Assembly: GCF_900114035.1 (NCBI RefSeq)
Contig: NZ_FORP01000003.1
Span: 186,001-250,000, forward strand
Length of the DNA stretch: 64,000 nt
Direction: 5' to 3'
Source of the DNA: Amycolatopsis sacchari
GTDB taxonomy: Bacteria > Actinomycetota > Actinomycetes > Mycobacteriales > Pseudonocardiaceae
How positions within the stretch are numbered: position 1 is the stretch's first letter; the number at the start of each line of letters is the position of its first letter. Under the pieces are notes generated by a model that saw only the letters and a list, made by a program, of their open reading frames with translations, searched no databases and had not been told where the DNA came from. The translations under genes and the position numbers were made by a program. Below, piece after piece: positions 53,779-61,731 of this stretch.

Positions 53779-54180
53779 TCACCGGACGAAGGCGACCGCC
53801 TTGCCCAGCACCGTCTTACCGTCGAACTTCGCGGTGATGTCCACGCGCGCGGTGCCGTCCTCGCGCACCTCGCCGACCTTGCCGGTGAACTGGACGAGCG
53901 CGCCCTCGTCGTCGTCCGGCACCACGACGGGGCGGGTGAACCGGCAGCTGTACTCGACGAGCCTGCCGGGGTCGCCCAGCCAGTCCGTGACCAGGCGCCC
54001 GGCCAGCGCCATCGTGAGCATGCCGTGCGCGATCACGTCCGGCAGCCCGACCTCCTTGGCGAACCGCTCGTTCCAGTGGATCGGGTTGAAGTCCAGCGAC
54101 GCGCCCGCGTACCGGACCAGCCTGTCCCGCGTGACCCGCACGTCCAGCGGCGGCAGCTCGTCTCCGACCGTGTAGCCCAT
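53779..54180 (-). CDS. hadB: HadB-like (R)-3-hydroxyacyl dehydratase, catalytic subunit
   Basis: A 133-residue single-hotdog MaoC-type protein MGYTVGDELPPLDVRVTRDR. The hydratase motif is intact: Asp30 and His35 in DFNPIHWNERF, followed by GLPDVIAHGMLTMALAGRLV. In mycobacteria HadB pairs with HadA to dehydrate 3-hydroxyacyl-ACP in FAS-II. The substrate here is unknown, since Amycolatopsis-type organisms lack mycolic acids. Its ATG overlaps the hadA stop by one base (TGATG). No hadC follows. Confidence 0.88.
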   Translation of the reverse strand: MGYTVGDELPPLDVRVTRDRLVRYAGASLDFNPIHWNERFAKEVGLPDVIAHGMLTMALAGRLVTDWLGDPGRLVEYSCRFTRPVVVPDDDEGALVQFTGKVGEVREDGTARVDITAKFDGKTVLGKAVAFVR

Positions 54181-54626
54181 CAAGCCTCCCCTCGGACCAC
54201 GAGCTGCGCGCGCGTGGTGCAGACCGGCTCGCCCGCGTCGTCGGTGATCTCCGCGCGCACGGTCAGGAAGTCGTTGCCCGCGCGGGTCATGATGTCCTCG
54301 ACGAACGTCGTCAGCCGCAGCCGGTCGCCCGCGCACACCGGGCGCGTGTACCGGAAGCTCTGGTCGCCGTGCACCATCCGCGAGTAGTCCAGCCCCAGCT
54401 CGGGGTCGGCGACGATGGTGTTGATCGCGGCCAGGTTGATCACCGTGAGGAACGTCGGCGGCGCGATCACGTCGGGGTGACCCGCGGCACGCGCCGCCTC
54501 CGGGTCGCGGTAGACCGGGTTGTCGTCGCCGATGGCGTCGGCGAACTCCCTGATCTTCTCCCTGCCGACCTCGTAGGTGCTGGTCGGCGGATAGCTACGC
54601 CCGATGAACGACTGGTCGAGTGGCAC
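54180..54626 (-). CDS. hadA: HadA-like dehydratase partner subunit
   Basis: A 148-residue hotdog protein from GTG 54626 (MPLDQSFIGRSYPPTSTYEV); a GTG at 54635 is an alternative. The segment GDDNPVYRDPEAARAAGHPD has Asp and Asn but no catalytic His, as in mycobacterial HadA, which binds substrate and supports HadB. It starts only 10 bases after the ROK kinase stop, so it is probably transcribed with the upstream glucosamine genes. Confidence 0.86.
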   Translation of the reverse strand: MPLDQSFIGRSYPPTSTYEVGREKIREFADAIGDDNPVYRDPEAARAAGHPDVIAPPTFLTVINLAAINTIVADPELGLDYSRMVHGDQSFRYTRPVCAGDRLRLTTFVEDIMTRAGNDFLTVRAEITDDAGEPVCTTRAQLVVRGEA

Positions 54627-54636
54627 GAGGGGCACA

Positions 54637-55506
54637 TTACCCAGCGAGTGCGATCGCCCCGCGCAGGGCGCCGTCGTGCGGGAACCGGGCCGCCACGACC
54701 TCCGGCGGGAACGGCACGGCCTGCGCCAGCCGCTCCCGCAGCGCGGGCAGGATGACGTCGTTCGACCCCGCGAGGCCACCGCCGACGGCGATCCGCCGCG
54801 GGTCCAGCGTGATCGCCAGGTTCGCGACGTGCCGGGACAACTCGTCGAGCGCGCGTGACACCAGTTCCTTCGCCGCGGGGTCACGGCGGGCCAGCGTGAA
54901 CAGCTCCGCCGCGGTCACCGGGCGGCCCAGCGCGGCGCTCGCCCGCAGGCCCAGCCCGCGCCCGCCCACGGCCTCCTCCAGCGGGGCCGCGCCCGAGGCG
55001 AAGCCCTCGTCCGCGCCGTCGACGAGGTGGTACCCGATCTCCCCCGCCGCGCCGTTCGCGCCCGCCAGCACCTGCCCGCCGACGACGATCGCGGCCGCGA
55101 TGCCAGTGCCCAGCGACAGGAACACCGCCGGATCCGCGCCCGCGAGCGCGCCCCAGCGCACCTCGGCGAGCCCGGCCGCCTTGACGTCCGTGCCCACCGT
55201 GACCGGCGCGGCGAACTCCGCGGCCACCAGCTCGGGCAGCCGCAGGTCCTCCCAGCCGGGCACGTTGGGCGCGAGCAGGATGCGGTCGGGCAGGACGATG
55301 CCGGGGCTCACCACGCCGACGGCGGCGGGTTCGGTGCCGTCGAGCAGGTCGCGCGCGGCGGCGAGCGCACGCGACACGACCTGCCCGGCCCCCAGTTCGG
55401 CCTCGGTGTCCAGCCGCGCCTGGCGCACCAAGTTCCCCGCCCGGTCGGCGACTCCGACGGCGACCTTCGTGCCGCCGAAGTCGATCCCGAGAACCTCTTC
55501 GCTCAC
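54637..55506 (-). CDS. ROK-family sugar kinase lacking the zinc motif
   Basis: A 289-residue protein from GTG 55506, overlapping the csxA stop (GTGA). It has the phosphate 1 motif GIDFGGTKVAVGV (residues 7-19), the phosphate 2 motif FLSLGTGIAAAIV, the catalytic-base Asp in GTDVKAAGLAE and the AGEIGY segment. The usual ROK zinc cluster (CxCGxxGCxE) after AGExGH is absent. It probably phosphorylates an amino sugar or glucose released by the neighbouring exo-glucosaminidase; the substrate is inferred from context. Confidence 0.82.
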   Translation of the reverse strand: MSEEVLGIDFGGTKVAVGVADRAGNLVRQARLDTEAELGAGQVVSRALAAARDLLDGTEPAAVGVVSPGIVLPDRILLAPNVPGWEDLRLPELVAAEFAAPVTVGTDVKAAGLAEVRWGALAGADPAVFLSLGTGIAAAIVVGGQVLAGANGAAGEIGYHLVDGADEGFASGAAPLEEAVGGRGLGLRASAALGRPVTAAELFTLARRDPAAKELVSRALDELSRHVANLAITLDPRRIAVGGGLAGSNDVILPALRERLAQAVPFPPEVVAARFPHDGALRGAIALAG

Positions 55507-58208
55507 GCGCCCACCGTGATCGCCGGAGTGTTGAACCCGTCCACGCTGACCTGCGGCGCCGCGACGGGGTCGTACGTCGCGGTGAGGGTCTGCGATTCAC
55601 CGGGCCACAACGTGATGTCGTTGTCGTCCCAGGTCGCGGACGCCACCTGCGCCCCGCCGGTCCGGACGTCGGCACGCAGGAAGAACGCGACCTTGTCCGA
55701 GGTGTTGGTGAGCGTGACCTGCGTCAGCCCCGGCCGGGGCGTCTTCGCGACCGCCCGCACCGACGACGGCGGCAGCGACTGCAACGCCGAGAAGTCCGCG
55801 TACTGCGTCATCGTCGCCTGCGGATTGCCCAAAGTGGACGGCCAGTCGACCACGTCCGCCTTGGTGGAGCGCCAGTACACGTTGCGGTCGACCACCTTGC
55901 CGTGCTGCGACAGCAGCAGCTCCACGAAGTGGACCGAGCCCGTGGTGGGCAGCTTCGGCCGCAGCACGTCGTTGCGGACCTCCTGGCCGCGCAACGCCAG
56001 CCCGCCGGCCTTCTGGTCGTCGAGCAGCGTGCCGTTCAGGTCGTAGACCTTCGCCTCGACGCTCAGGCCATCCTGCGTTGCGCCGCCGAGGTTGTCGATC
56101 GTGACCTGGTTGTCGTCGTAGCCCAGCAGGGCGTGCAGCGGCTTGTTGGCCTTCTGCGCGCCGTAGTAGGCGCCGGGCTGGTCGCCGTCGTAGTTGTAGA
56201 GGGACCACAACAGCGTCGGCCAGCCCTTGTTGAGCTGCCAGTACACGATGCCCGTGGCGGGGTTCGCCTTGTCCGTCGAGTGGTCGAGGAACGCCTCGAA
56301 CTGCGAGCGGGTGTTCTCGTAGTTCTGCAGCTGCGCCAGCTGGACGTAGGAGTCCAAATCGGACCAGCCGCCGTAGCGGGCCTTGAGCGCCGTGTCGAAC
56401 GTGTACAGCGTGCCGAAGGCGTAACCGCCGTGCCCTGGCTCGAAGTTCGCGTGGTACTGGTTGTACTCCGGGTCCTGCCACAGCTTCGCCTGCTCCTCCG
56501 GCGAGAGGAACCGCTTGATCGAGTCGAGCGTGGGCACGGTGTGCCCGGCGCTCTGCTCGCTCGCGAAACCCCACGAGCCGCCGGCGTTGGTGCGGGTCGG
56601 GTCGTCGGGGTCGTAGTGCGTCGTGTCGTACCAGTACGACGGCGGGACCCAGTCGTACGGGCCTTCCTTCTCCCCCGCCGGGCCGAGCGTCGGGGTGCTC
56701 TTGTACTCGGCGGAGGCGATGATCGGCACGTCGAAGTCGGCCTCGGCGAACCCGGCGAGCGACTCCCTTTCCTGGCGTGGCAACGGTTCGTTGTCGCTCC
56801 AGCCGTAGGTGATGACGCTCGGGTGACTCCGCTCCATCTCGCCGATCGTGCGCGCGGAGTCGTGCATGATGCGGAAGTCCCGGTTGGTCAGGTTCGCCTC
56901 GGTCTCCGGCTGCCAGGCGTCGCAGCACAGGAAACCGCCGAGCACCAGCAGCCCCGCGCGGTCCATCTGCTCGTAGAAGTCCTGCGGCATGTCGTGGCCT
57001 TCGAGCCGGATGCCGTTGAGGCCCATGTTCTTGATCAGCTGGACCTGGTGCGCCACGTCGGACTTCGAGTAGCGCAGGAACAGGTCGGGCGCGTACCCGC
57101 CGCCGCGGAAGACGAACTCCTTGCCGTTGACGGCGAAGATGCGCGCGCCGTCCGGCAGTTGCGGCGACTTGCCGACGAGCCGCGTGGTGACCGTGCGGAT
57201 ACCGAACGTCTGGCTGGAGGTGGTGGACACCTTGCCGCCCTGGGCGACCGCGGTGCTGAGCGTGTACAGCGGCTGGTCGCCCATCGAGTAGGGCCACCAC
57301 AGCCGCGGGTGGTTGATCGTCACCGGGGCGAACGTGACCGTCTTCGTGCTGTGCGCGGGCACTGTGACGCGTTGCCGCACCACGATCGGCTTCCCGCCGT
57401 CCGGTGGCGTGATCGTCGCGCTGACGTCACCGGTCTGCGCCCGGTCGGCGTTGTTGGTGACGTCGAGCTTCGCGGTCAGCTTCGAGCTCGACAGGTCGGC
57501 CGCGTTCTGCTGCACGACGTGCGCGTCCGAGCCGGTCAGCGCGTCGGAGAGCTGGAGCTGGATGGGGAACTGGATGCCGGTGTTGTTGTCCGGCGGGAAC
57601 TGGTTCCAGTCCACCTGGTCCAGCGTGAACATCTTCGTCGGGTCGTTCGGGTACATCTTGACCGCGAGTGAGTTCTTGCCGGGCCGCACGAACCCCGTGA
57701 TGTCGAACGTGTGGCCCGCGTACGCGCCGCTGACGACCTCGCGCGTGGCGACCTGCTTGCCGTCCACCCACACGTCGGCCTCGCCGACCACGCCGGGGAT
57801 GGTCATCTTCACGTTCTGGCCGGGCGCGGTGTTCAGCGTGAAGTCGGTGCGGAACCACCACGGCACGGCGAAGCGCGGCACGGTCACCGGGCCGAGCTTG
57901 TCCATGTACCCGAAGCACTTGCGCATGTTGTCGGAGTAGAAGACGTCCGGGCACTGGCCGTTCTGCACCAGCGCGTTGAGCTCCGTGCCGGGTGCGCCCG
58001 CGTCGTCGGGCCTGACGCGCAGCCAGTTCGTGGTGCGGTAGGCAGGGTTGGAGATCTGCTCGGGGGAATCGGTGGCGACGGCGCTGCTCTGCACCTGCCA
58101 CCCTTGCGTGCCGACGGTGATGAGCCCGGTGTCGTGCGGCTGTGCGGCCGCGGGCGGGGTGAGCAGTGCGGTCGCGGCGAGGACCGCGGCTCCCAGTGCG
58201 ATCTTCAT
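55503..58208 (-). CDS. csxA: Secreted GH2 exo-beta-D-glucosaminidase (CsxA type)
   Basis: A 901-residue enzyme with a signal peptide cleaved after about Ala22. It has a sugar-binding jelly-roll domain (residues 30-230), an Ig-like domain and a TIM barrel with RLEGHDMPQDFYEQMDRAGL. The barrel carries Asp472 in YGWSDNEPLP, the acid/base of the exo-glucosaminidase subgroup, and Glu551 in GFASEQSAG, the expected nucleophile. These correspond closely to D469 and E541 of Amycolatopsis orientalis CsxA, which removes glucosamine from the non-reducing end of chitosan oligomers. CsxA is about 1032 residues with a C-terminal carbohydrate module; this protein ends after the second Ig-like domains and lacks it. 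Its ATG overlaps the permease stop (ATGA). Confidence 0.85.
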   Translation of the reverse strand: MKIALGAAVLAATALLTPPAAAQPHDTGLITVGTQGWQVQSSAVATDSPEQISNPAYRTTNWLRVRPDDAGAPGTELNALVQNGQCPDVFYSDNMRKCFGYMDKLGPVTVPRFAVPWWFRTDFTLNTAPGQNVKMTIPGVVGEADVWVDGKQVATREVVSGAYAGHTFDITGFVRPGKNSLAVKMYPNDPTKMFTLDQVDWNQFPPDNNTGIQFPIQLQLSDALTGSDAHVVQQNAADLSSSKLTAKLDVTNNADRAQTGDVSATITPPDGGKPIVVRQRVTVPAHSTKTVTFAPVTINHPRLWWPYSMGDQPLYTLSTAVAQGGKVSTTSSQTFGIRTVTTRLVGKSPQLPDGARIFAVNGKEFVFRGGGYAPDLFLRYSKSDVAHQVQLIKNMGLNGIRLEGHDMPQDFYEQMDRAGLLVLGGFLCCDAWQPETEANLTNRDFRIMHDSARTIGEMERSHPSVITYGWSDNEPLPRQERESLAGFAEADFDVPIIASAEYKSTPTLGPAGEKEGPYDWVPPSYWYDTTHYDPDDPTRTNAGGSWGFASEQSAGHTVPTLDSIKRFLSPEEQAKLWQDPEYNQYHANFEPGHGGYAFGTLYTFDTALKARYGGWSDLDSYVQLAQLQNYENTRSQFEAFLDHSTDKANPATGIVYWQLNKGWPTLLWSLYNYDGDQPGAYYGAQKANKPLHALLGYDDNQVTIDNLGGATQDGLSVEAKVYDLNGTLLDDQKAGGLALRGQEVRNDVLRPKLPTTGSVHFVELLLSQHGKVVDRNVYWRSTKADVVDWPSTLGNPQATMTQYADFSALQSLPPSSVRAVAKTPRPGLTQVTLTNTSDKVAFFLRADVRTGGAQVASATWDDNDITLWPGESQTLTATYDPVAAPQVSVDGFNTPAITVGA

Positions 58209-59602
58209 GCGGCGTACGCCTCCCGGATCTCCTTCTCACCGAAGGGCCAGGTCCGCTCGAGCTTGGCCCAGACCAGGTACGCGAGGACGCCGACGACGAT
58301 CCACGCCAGCGTGAGCCACTTCGACAGCGTGCTCGCGGAGTAGAAGATGTAGCCCCAGCCGACCAGCGCGATGAGCGTCGGCACGGGGAAGAGCCACTGG
58401 CGGTACGGGCGCTTGAGGTTCGGCTGGCGCCGCCGCAGCACGAAGATCGCCGCGACCTGGGCGACCGACTGCACGACCACCAGCACGGCGAGCGCCATGT
58501 TGATGACGTCGGTGAGGGTGAACAGCGAGCCCACGGCGGTGATCACGCCCATCGCGAGCAGGCCGAACGTCGGGAAGTTCAGCCGCGGGTGCAGGCGCGC
58601 GAACCACGGCAGGAACAGCTTGTCGCGCGCCGCCTCGAACGGCACCCGCGAGCCGCCGAGCAGCCCCGCGAACACCGAGCCGAAGGCGGTGATCACGATG
58701 GCGACGGTGATGATCTTGGCGGCCGTGCTGCCCCACGTGCGTTCCAGCACCAGCGACGCGATCGACGAGGAGTTCGTCACCTCCTCCCACGGCACCGCGC
58801 CCAGCACGCCGACCTGGAGCAGGAAGTACAGGCCCATGATGCCGAGCACCGAGTACACGATGGACCGCGGCAGCGTCCGGCCCGGGTCACGCAGCTCGGC
58901 GCCGAGGTACGCGGTCGTGTTGTAGCCGAGGTAGTCGTAGATCGCGATCACGAGCCCGGCGCCGAGGCCGGTCCAGAACGCGCCGTGCGAGCCGAAAGCG
59001 CCGGGCGTGAAGCCGAAGGCGCGGCCGCCGTCGAAGTGCGTGAAGGCGGCGAGGACCACGGCGAGCACGGAAAACAGCATCACGCCGAACAGGACCGTGG
59101 TGAGCTTGCCGATCTCGCCGATCCGCCGCCACAGCGCGAACACGACGACGACCACGACGGCGATCCCGATGACGTGCCCGAGCACCGTCGTGTGGCCGTC
59201 GGCGTCCACCACGCCGGGCACGAGGTAGCCGAGGTAGCTGACCAGTCCGATGACGCCGGTGGACATGATCAGCGGGATGAACAGCACCGCGCTCCACGCG
59301 AACAGGAACGGCATCAGCCTGCCGGTGCGGTACTGGAACGCTTCGCGAAGGTAGATGTACGTGCCGCCGGCGCCGGGCATCGCCGCGCCCAGCTCGGCCC
59401 AGATGAGCCCGTCGGCGAGCGCGATGATCGCGCCGACGACCCAGCCGAACATCGCCTGCGGGCCCTGCATCGTGGCGACCATCGCGGGGATCGTCACGAA
59501 CGGGCCGATACCGCACATCTGCGTCATGTTGATCGCGGTCGCCTGCACAGGGCCGATCTGCCGCTGCAGGCCGGCCGCTTCGGATCGCGTGGGTGAACTC
59601 AC
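58205..59602 (-). CDS. APC-superfamily permease, probably for the released amino sugar or amines
   Basis: A 465-residue protein with about 12 membrane helices, GTG start after a GGAGG site. The APC signature is visible in NMTQMCGIGPFVTIPAMVAT (helix 1) and ALADGLIWAELGAAMPGAGG (helix 2), with YDYLGYNTTAYLGAELRDPG later. This family normally carries amino acids or amines. Its place at the head of the exo-glucosaminidase/ROK-kinase operon suggests an amino-compound substrate linked to chitosan breakdown, but amino-acid transport is equally possible from sequence. Confidence 0.85.
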   Translation of the reverse strand: MSSPTRSEAAGLQRQIGPVQATAINMTQMCGIGPFVTIPAMVATMQGPQAMFGWVVGAIIALADGLIWAELGAAMPGAGGTYIYLREAFQYRTGRLMPFLFAWSAVLFIPLIMSTGVIGLVSYLGYLVPGVVDADGHTTVLGHVIGIAVVVVVVFALWRRIGEIGKLTTVLFGVMLFSVLAVVLAAFTHFDGGRAFGFTPGAFGSHGAFWTGLGAGLVIAIYDYLGYNTTAYLGAELRDPGRTLPRSIVYSVLGIMGLYFLLQVGVLGAVPWEEVTNSSSIASLVLERTWGSTAAKIITVAIVITAFGSVFAGLLGGSRVPFEAARDKLFLPWFARLHPRLNFPTFGLLAMGVITAVGSLFTLTDVINMALAVLVVVQSVAQVAAIFVLRRRQPNLKRPYRQWLFPVPTLIALVGWGYIFYSASTLSKWLTLAWIVVGVLAYLVWAKLERTWPFGEKEIREAYAA

Positions 59603-59621
59603 GGCGCGCCTCCGTTCGTTT

Positions 59622-59640
59622 GTTAAGAAGGTTTCTTAAC
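59622..59640. promoter_or_regulatory. Perfect palindromic operator between the divergent genes
   Basis: GTTAAGAA-GGT-TTCTTAAC: perfect 8-bp arms around 3 bases, in the 114-bp gap between the permease and the ROK repressor. It lies 20 bases upstream of the permease start codon. The AT-rich palindrome stands out in 70% GC DNA and resembles ROK-family operators. It probably binds the divergent repressor and is released by the inducing sugar. Confidence 0.65.
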
Positions 59641-59716
59641 ATAGACCTGACGCTGGTGGAAGGGGTTCGTCCGTAAACTGGTCGTTACCGGGTTCTACGA
59701 GGCAGGGGATGGGGCG

Positions 59717-60883
59717 TTGGCGGTCGGCACTCCGGCGAGCATGCGTGAGCTGAACCAGCGCGCGGTGCTGCAGCGGTTGCGTGACCACGGCCCCGCGACG
59801 CGCCCCCGGATCGCGGCCGACACGGGCCTGTCCAAGCCCACGGTCGGCCAGGCCCTGCTCGACCTCGAACAGCACGGTCTGGTGCGCACGGCGGGCCGGA
59901 CGATCTCGGGTCCCGGCCGGTCGGCGGTGGTGTACGAGGTGAACCCCGCGGCCGGGCACGTATTGGGCATCGACATCGGGCGCGGTTTGATCCGCGTCGC
60001 GGTGGCGGATCTGGCGGGCTCGGTGGTGGCGCGGCTGGACACCCGGAACAAGGCCCGTTCGGCGGGCGCGCTGCTGCAGTCGGTGCGCTCGGCGGCGGAG
60101 GACGCGGTCGCGGAGGCGGGTCTGCGGATGGCGGACATCGTGTCGACGGTCGTCGGCACCCCCGGCGTCCCGGACCACCGCTCGGCGACGCTGCGGCGCG
60201 CGCCGAACCTGCCGGGCTGGGAGCGCAAGGGCCTGCTCAACGAGCTGTCGTCCTTGCTGGGCACGGATCTCGTGGTGGAGAACGACGCGAACCTGACCGC
60301 CATCGGCGAGTACGAAGCCGGCGCGGCGCGGGATGCCGACGTGTTCGTGTGCGTGACCGTCGGCACCGGGATCGGCATGGGCATCGTGGTCGACGGGGTC
60401 CTGTTCCGGGGCGCGCACGGTGCTGCGGGCGAGGTCGGGTACCTGCCCTACGGCTGGCCGCCGCCCAGCTCACCCCCGCGCGAAGGCTTGCTGGAGTCGG
60501 CCGCGGCGGCGCATTCGGTGGTGGAGATGGCGTCGGCCCGGGGTCTGTCGGTGCGCACCGCGAAGGACGTCTTCACCCTGGCCCGGGAGGGCGATGCGCG
60601 GGCGCTGGAGGCGGTCGAGGAAGAGGCCACGCGCCTGGCGTTCATGGTGGCCTCGGTGGCGGCGGTGATCGACCCGGCGCTGGTCGTGCTCGGCGGTGGG
60701 ATCGGGAAGAACACGGACCTGCTGTCGGCGCCGCTGGAGCGCGCCCTGGCCCACGCAACACCTCTCCGGCCGACGATCGTGCCAGGGGAACTGGGGGAAG
60801 AGGCAGCGTTGACCGGAGCGATCGCGACGGCGCTGAGGACGGCGCGGGATGTGGTGTTCGAGCGGCGGGGGCAGGCGCTATGA
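59717..60883 (+). CDS. ROK-family transcriptional repressor
   Basis: A 388-residue protein from TTG 59717 behind a GGGGATGGGG site; ATG 59741 is an alternative. Residues 10-60 form a winged helix-turn-helix (RPRIAADTGLSKPTVGQALL), followed by a ROK sugar-binding domain with GIDIGRGLIRVAV, ENDANLTAIGEYE and VTVGTGIGMGIVV. The zinc cysteines after AGEVGY are missing, replaced by a Pro-rich loop. It is divergent from the permease-csxA-kinase operon and probably represses it and itself through the palindrome at 59622-59640. Confidence 0.87.
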   Translation: MAVGTPASMRELNQRAVLQRLRDHGPATRPRIAADTGLSKPTVGQALLDLEQHGLVRTAGRTISGPGRSAVVYEVNPAAGHVLGIDIGRGLIRVAVADLAGSVVARLDTRNKARSAGALLQSVRSAAEDAVAEAGLRMADIVSTVVGTPGVPDHRSATLRRAPNLPGWERKGLLNELSSLLGTDLVVENDANLTAIGEYEAGAARDADVFVCVTVGTGIGMGIVVDGVLFRGAHGAAGEVGYLPYGWPPPSSPPREGLLESAAAAHSVVEMASARGLSVRTAKDVFTLAREGDARALEAVEEEATRLAFMVASVAAVIDPALVVLGGGIGKNTDLLSAPLERALAHATPLRPTIVPGELGEEAALTGAIATALRTARDVVFERRGQAL

Positions 60884-60916
60884 GGGCCCCAGAGTTGCGT
60901 CGGCTGATACCGGTGG

Positions 60917-60995
60917 ATCACTTTGAGGGGCGGCCGCAGCCTTTTTGCTCGCTTGCGGTTGCCTCGCCAGGCTTGCGGCCCTGGGTCAAAGTGAT
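60917..60995. repeat. Large imperfect palindrome with ATCACTTTGA ends
   Basis: Perfect 10-bp terminal arms (ATCACTTTGA at 60917-60926 and TCAAAGTGAT at 60986-60995). Inside, GGCCGCAGCC pairs with GGCTTGCGGCC apart from one base. The whole could fold into a hairpin of about 79 nt. It lies 33 bases after the ROK repressor stop and may also end that transcript. Confidence 0.75.
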
Positions 60996-61160
60996 ATGCA
61001 CAAACCGCAGGCGACGGGATGATCGCTCAGCTCGACCACCTGCCCGAGGCGAGGTCCCGTTGGGGGCCATCATCCTGGAGCCTGCCCGCTGGCGAGGCAT
61101 TCTTTTTCCCTGCTCGCTTGAGTGCCCGGGCACCGGGGTCCACCGGGCGCTGCGCGCCCT

Positions 61161-61339
61161 GCTTGAGCGGCCCCACCCCCGCCCCGATCCTTGAGTGTTC
61201 ACGGCCGATCGAGGCGCGTAAAGAGCGCCTTCGGCGTCCCTTCGGGATGGGCTTCGCCCACTCTTGACGCGCCAGACCGGCCGTAAGTGCGGCTGGGGAT
61301 CGGGGCGGGGGTGGGTGTGGGCGGTGGGGCCGCTCGCTT
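61161..61339. repeat. Nested ~180-nt palindrome capped by three TTCG hairpins
   Basis: Complementary segments in order: GAGCGGCCCC (61165-61174) with GGGGCCGCTC (61326-61335); a 19-bp perfect pair 61172-61190 with 61297-61315; ACGGCCG (61201-61207) with CGGCCGT (61278-61284); GGCGCGTAAAGAG with CTCTTGACGCGCC (one mismatch). The central loop holds three small hairpins, each with TTCG: GCCTTCGGC, CCCTTCGGG and GGGCTTCGCCC. The first two pairs overlap by three bases, so some are alternatives. It is a noncoding structured element or mobile repeat of unknown kind. Confidence 0.75.
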
Positions 61340-61361
61340 CGCATCGCCCGGTGCGGTGCGG

Positions 61362-61632
61362 CGGTGGGCCTCCCGCCGTTCCGCCGTCGGTTCCGGTGCG
61401 CCGGTGGGCCTCCCGCCGTTCCGCCGCCGGGTGCGGCGGGCTTGCCGCCGTTCCGTCATCGGGTGGCGGTGGGTGCCGGGCCCTCGTTCCCTTCGCCACG
61501 TGCGGCGGATGGGAGCCCTGCTCGCCTCGGGTTGCTGGGCGGCTGCGAGCCGAGGCCTCTCGCCGTTCCGCCGCCGCTTCCCCGCGCAAGGAAAGCCACC
61601 GTCCCCGGGTCGGCCTGCTCGCTTCGGGTTGC
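61362..61632. repeat. Degenerate direct repeats
   Basis: A 25-bp unit is repeated exactly at 61362-61386 and 61402-61426 (period 40). Its core CCGCCGTTCCG recurs at 61445-61455 and, with one change, near 61560-61570. A 19-bp unit CCTGCTCGCCTCGGGTTGC (61517-61535) recurs at 61614-61632 with one mismatch. The function is unknown. Confidence 0.75.
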
Positions 61633-61704
61633 CGCGCAAACAAGACCCCGGCCCCCGGTGGCGCCTACCACATTCGGCCCCCGGGGCCCTGCGCAAAAAG
61701 AAAA

Positions 61705-61731
61705 CCGCCGCCCCCAACGTGGGGGCGGCGG
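61705..61731 (-). terminator. Intrinsic terminator after rpmG
   Basis: An 11-bp stem (CCGCCGCCCCC / GGGGGCGGCGG) with loop AACGT, followed on the minus strand by TTTTCTTTTTG. It starts 18 bases beyond the rpmG stop. Confidence 0.9.

Noticed and set aside
60349-61194. Plus-strand open frame running from the ROK repressor into the repeat region
   Set aside because: Its first part is the shadow frame of the repressor and the rest has no ribosome-binding site or conserved sequence.
61362-61426. Regular 40-bp spaced repeats that might be a CRISPR array
   Set aside because: Only two exact copies with 15-bp spacers, further copies degenerate and irregularly spaced, and no cas genes in the window.
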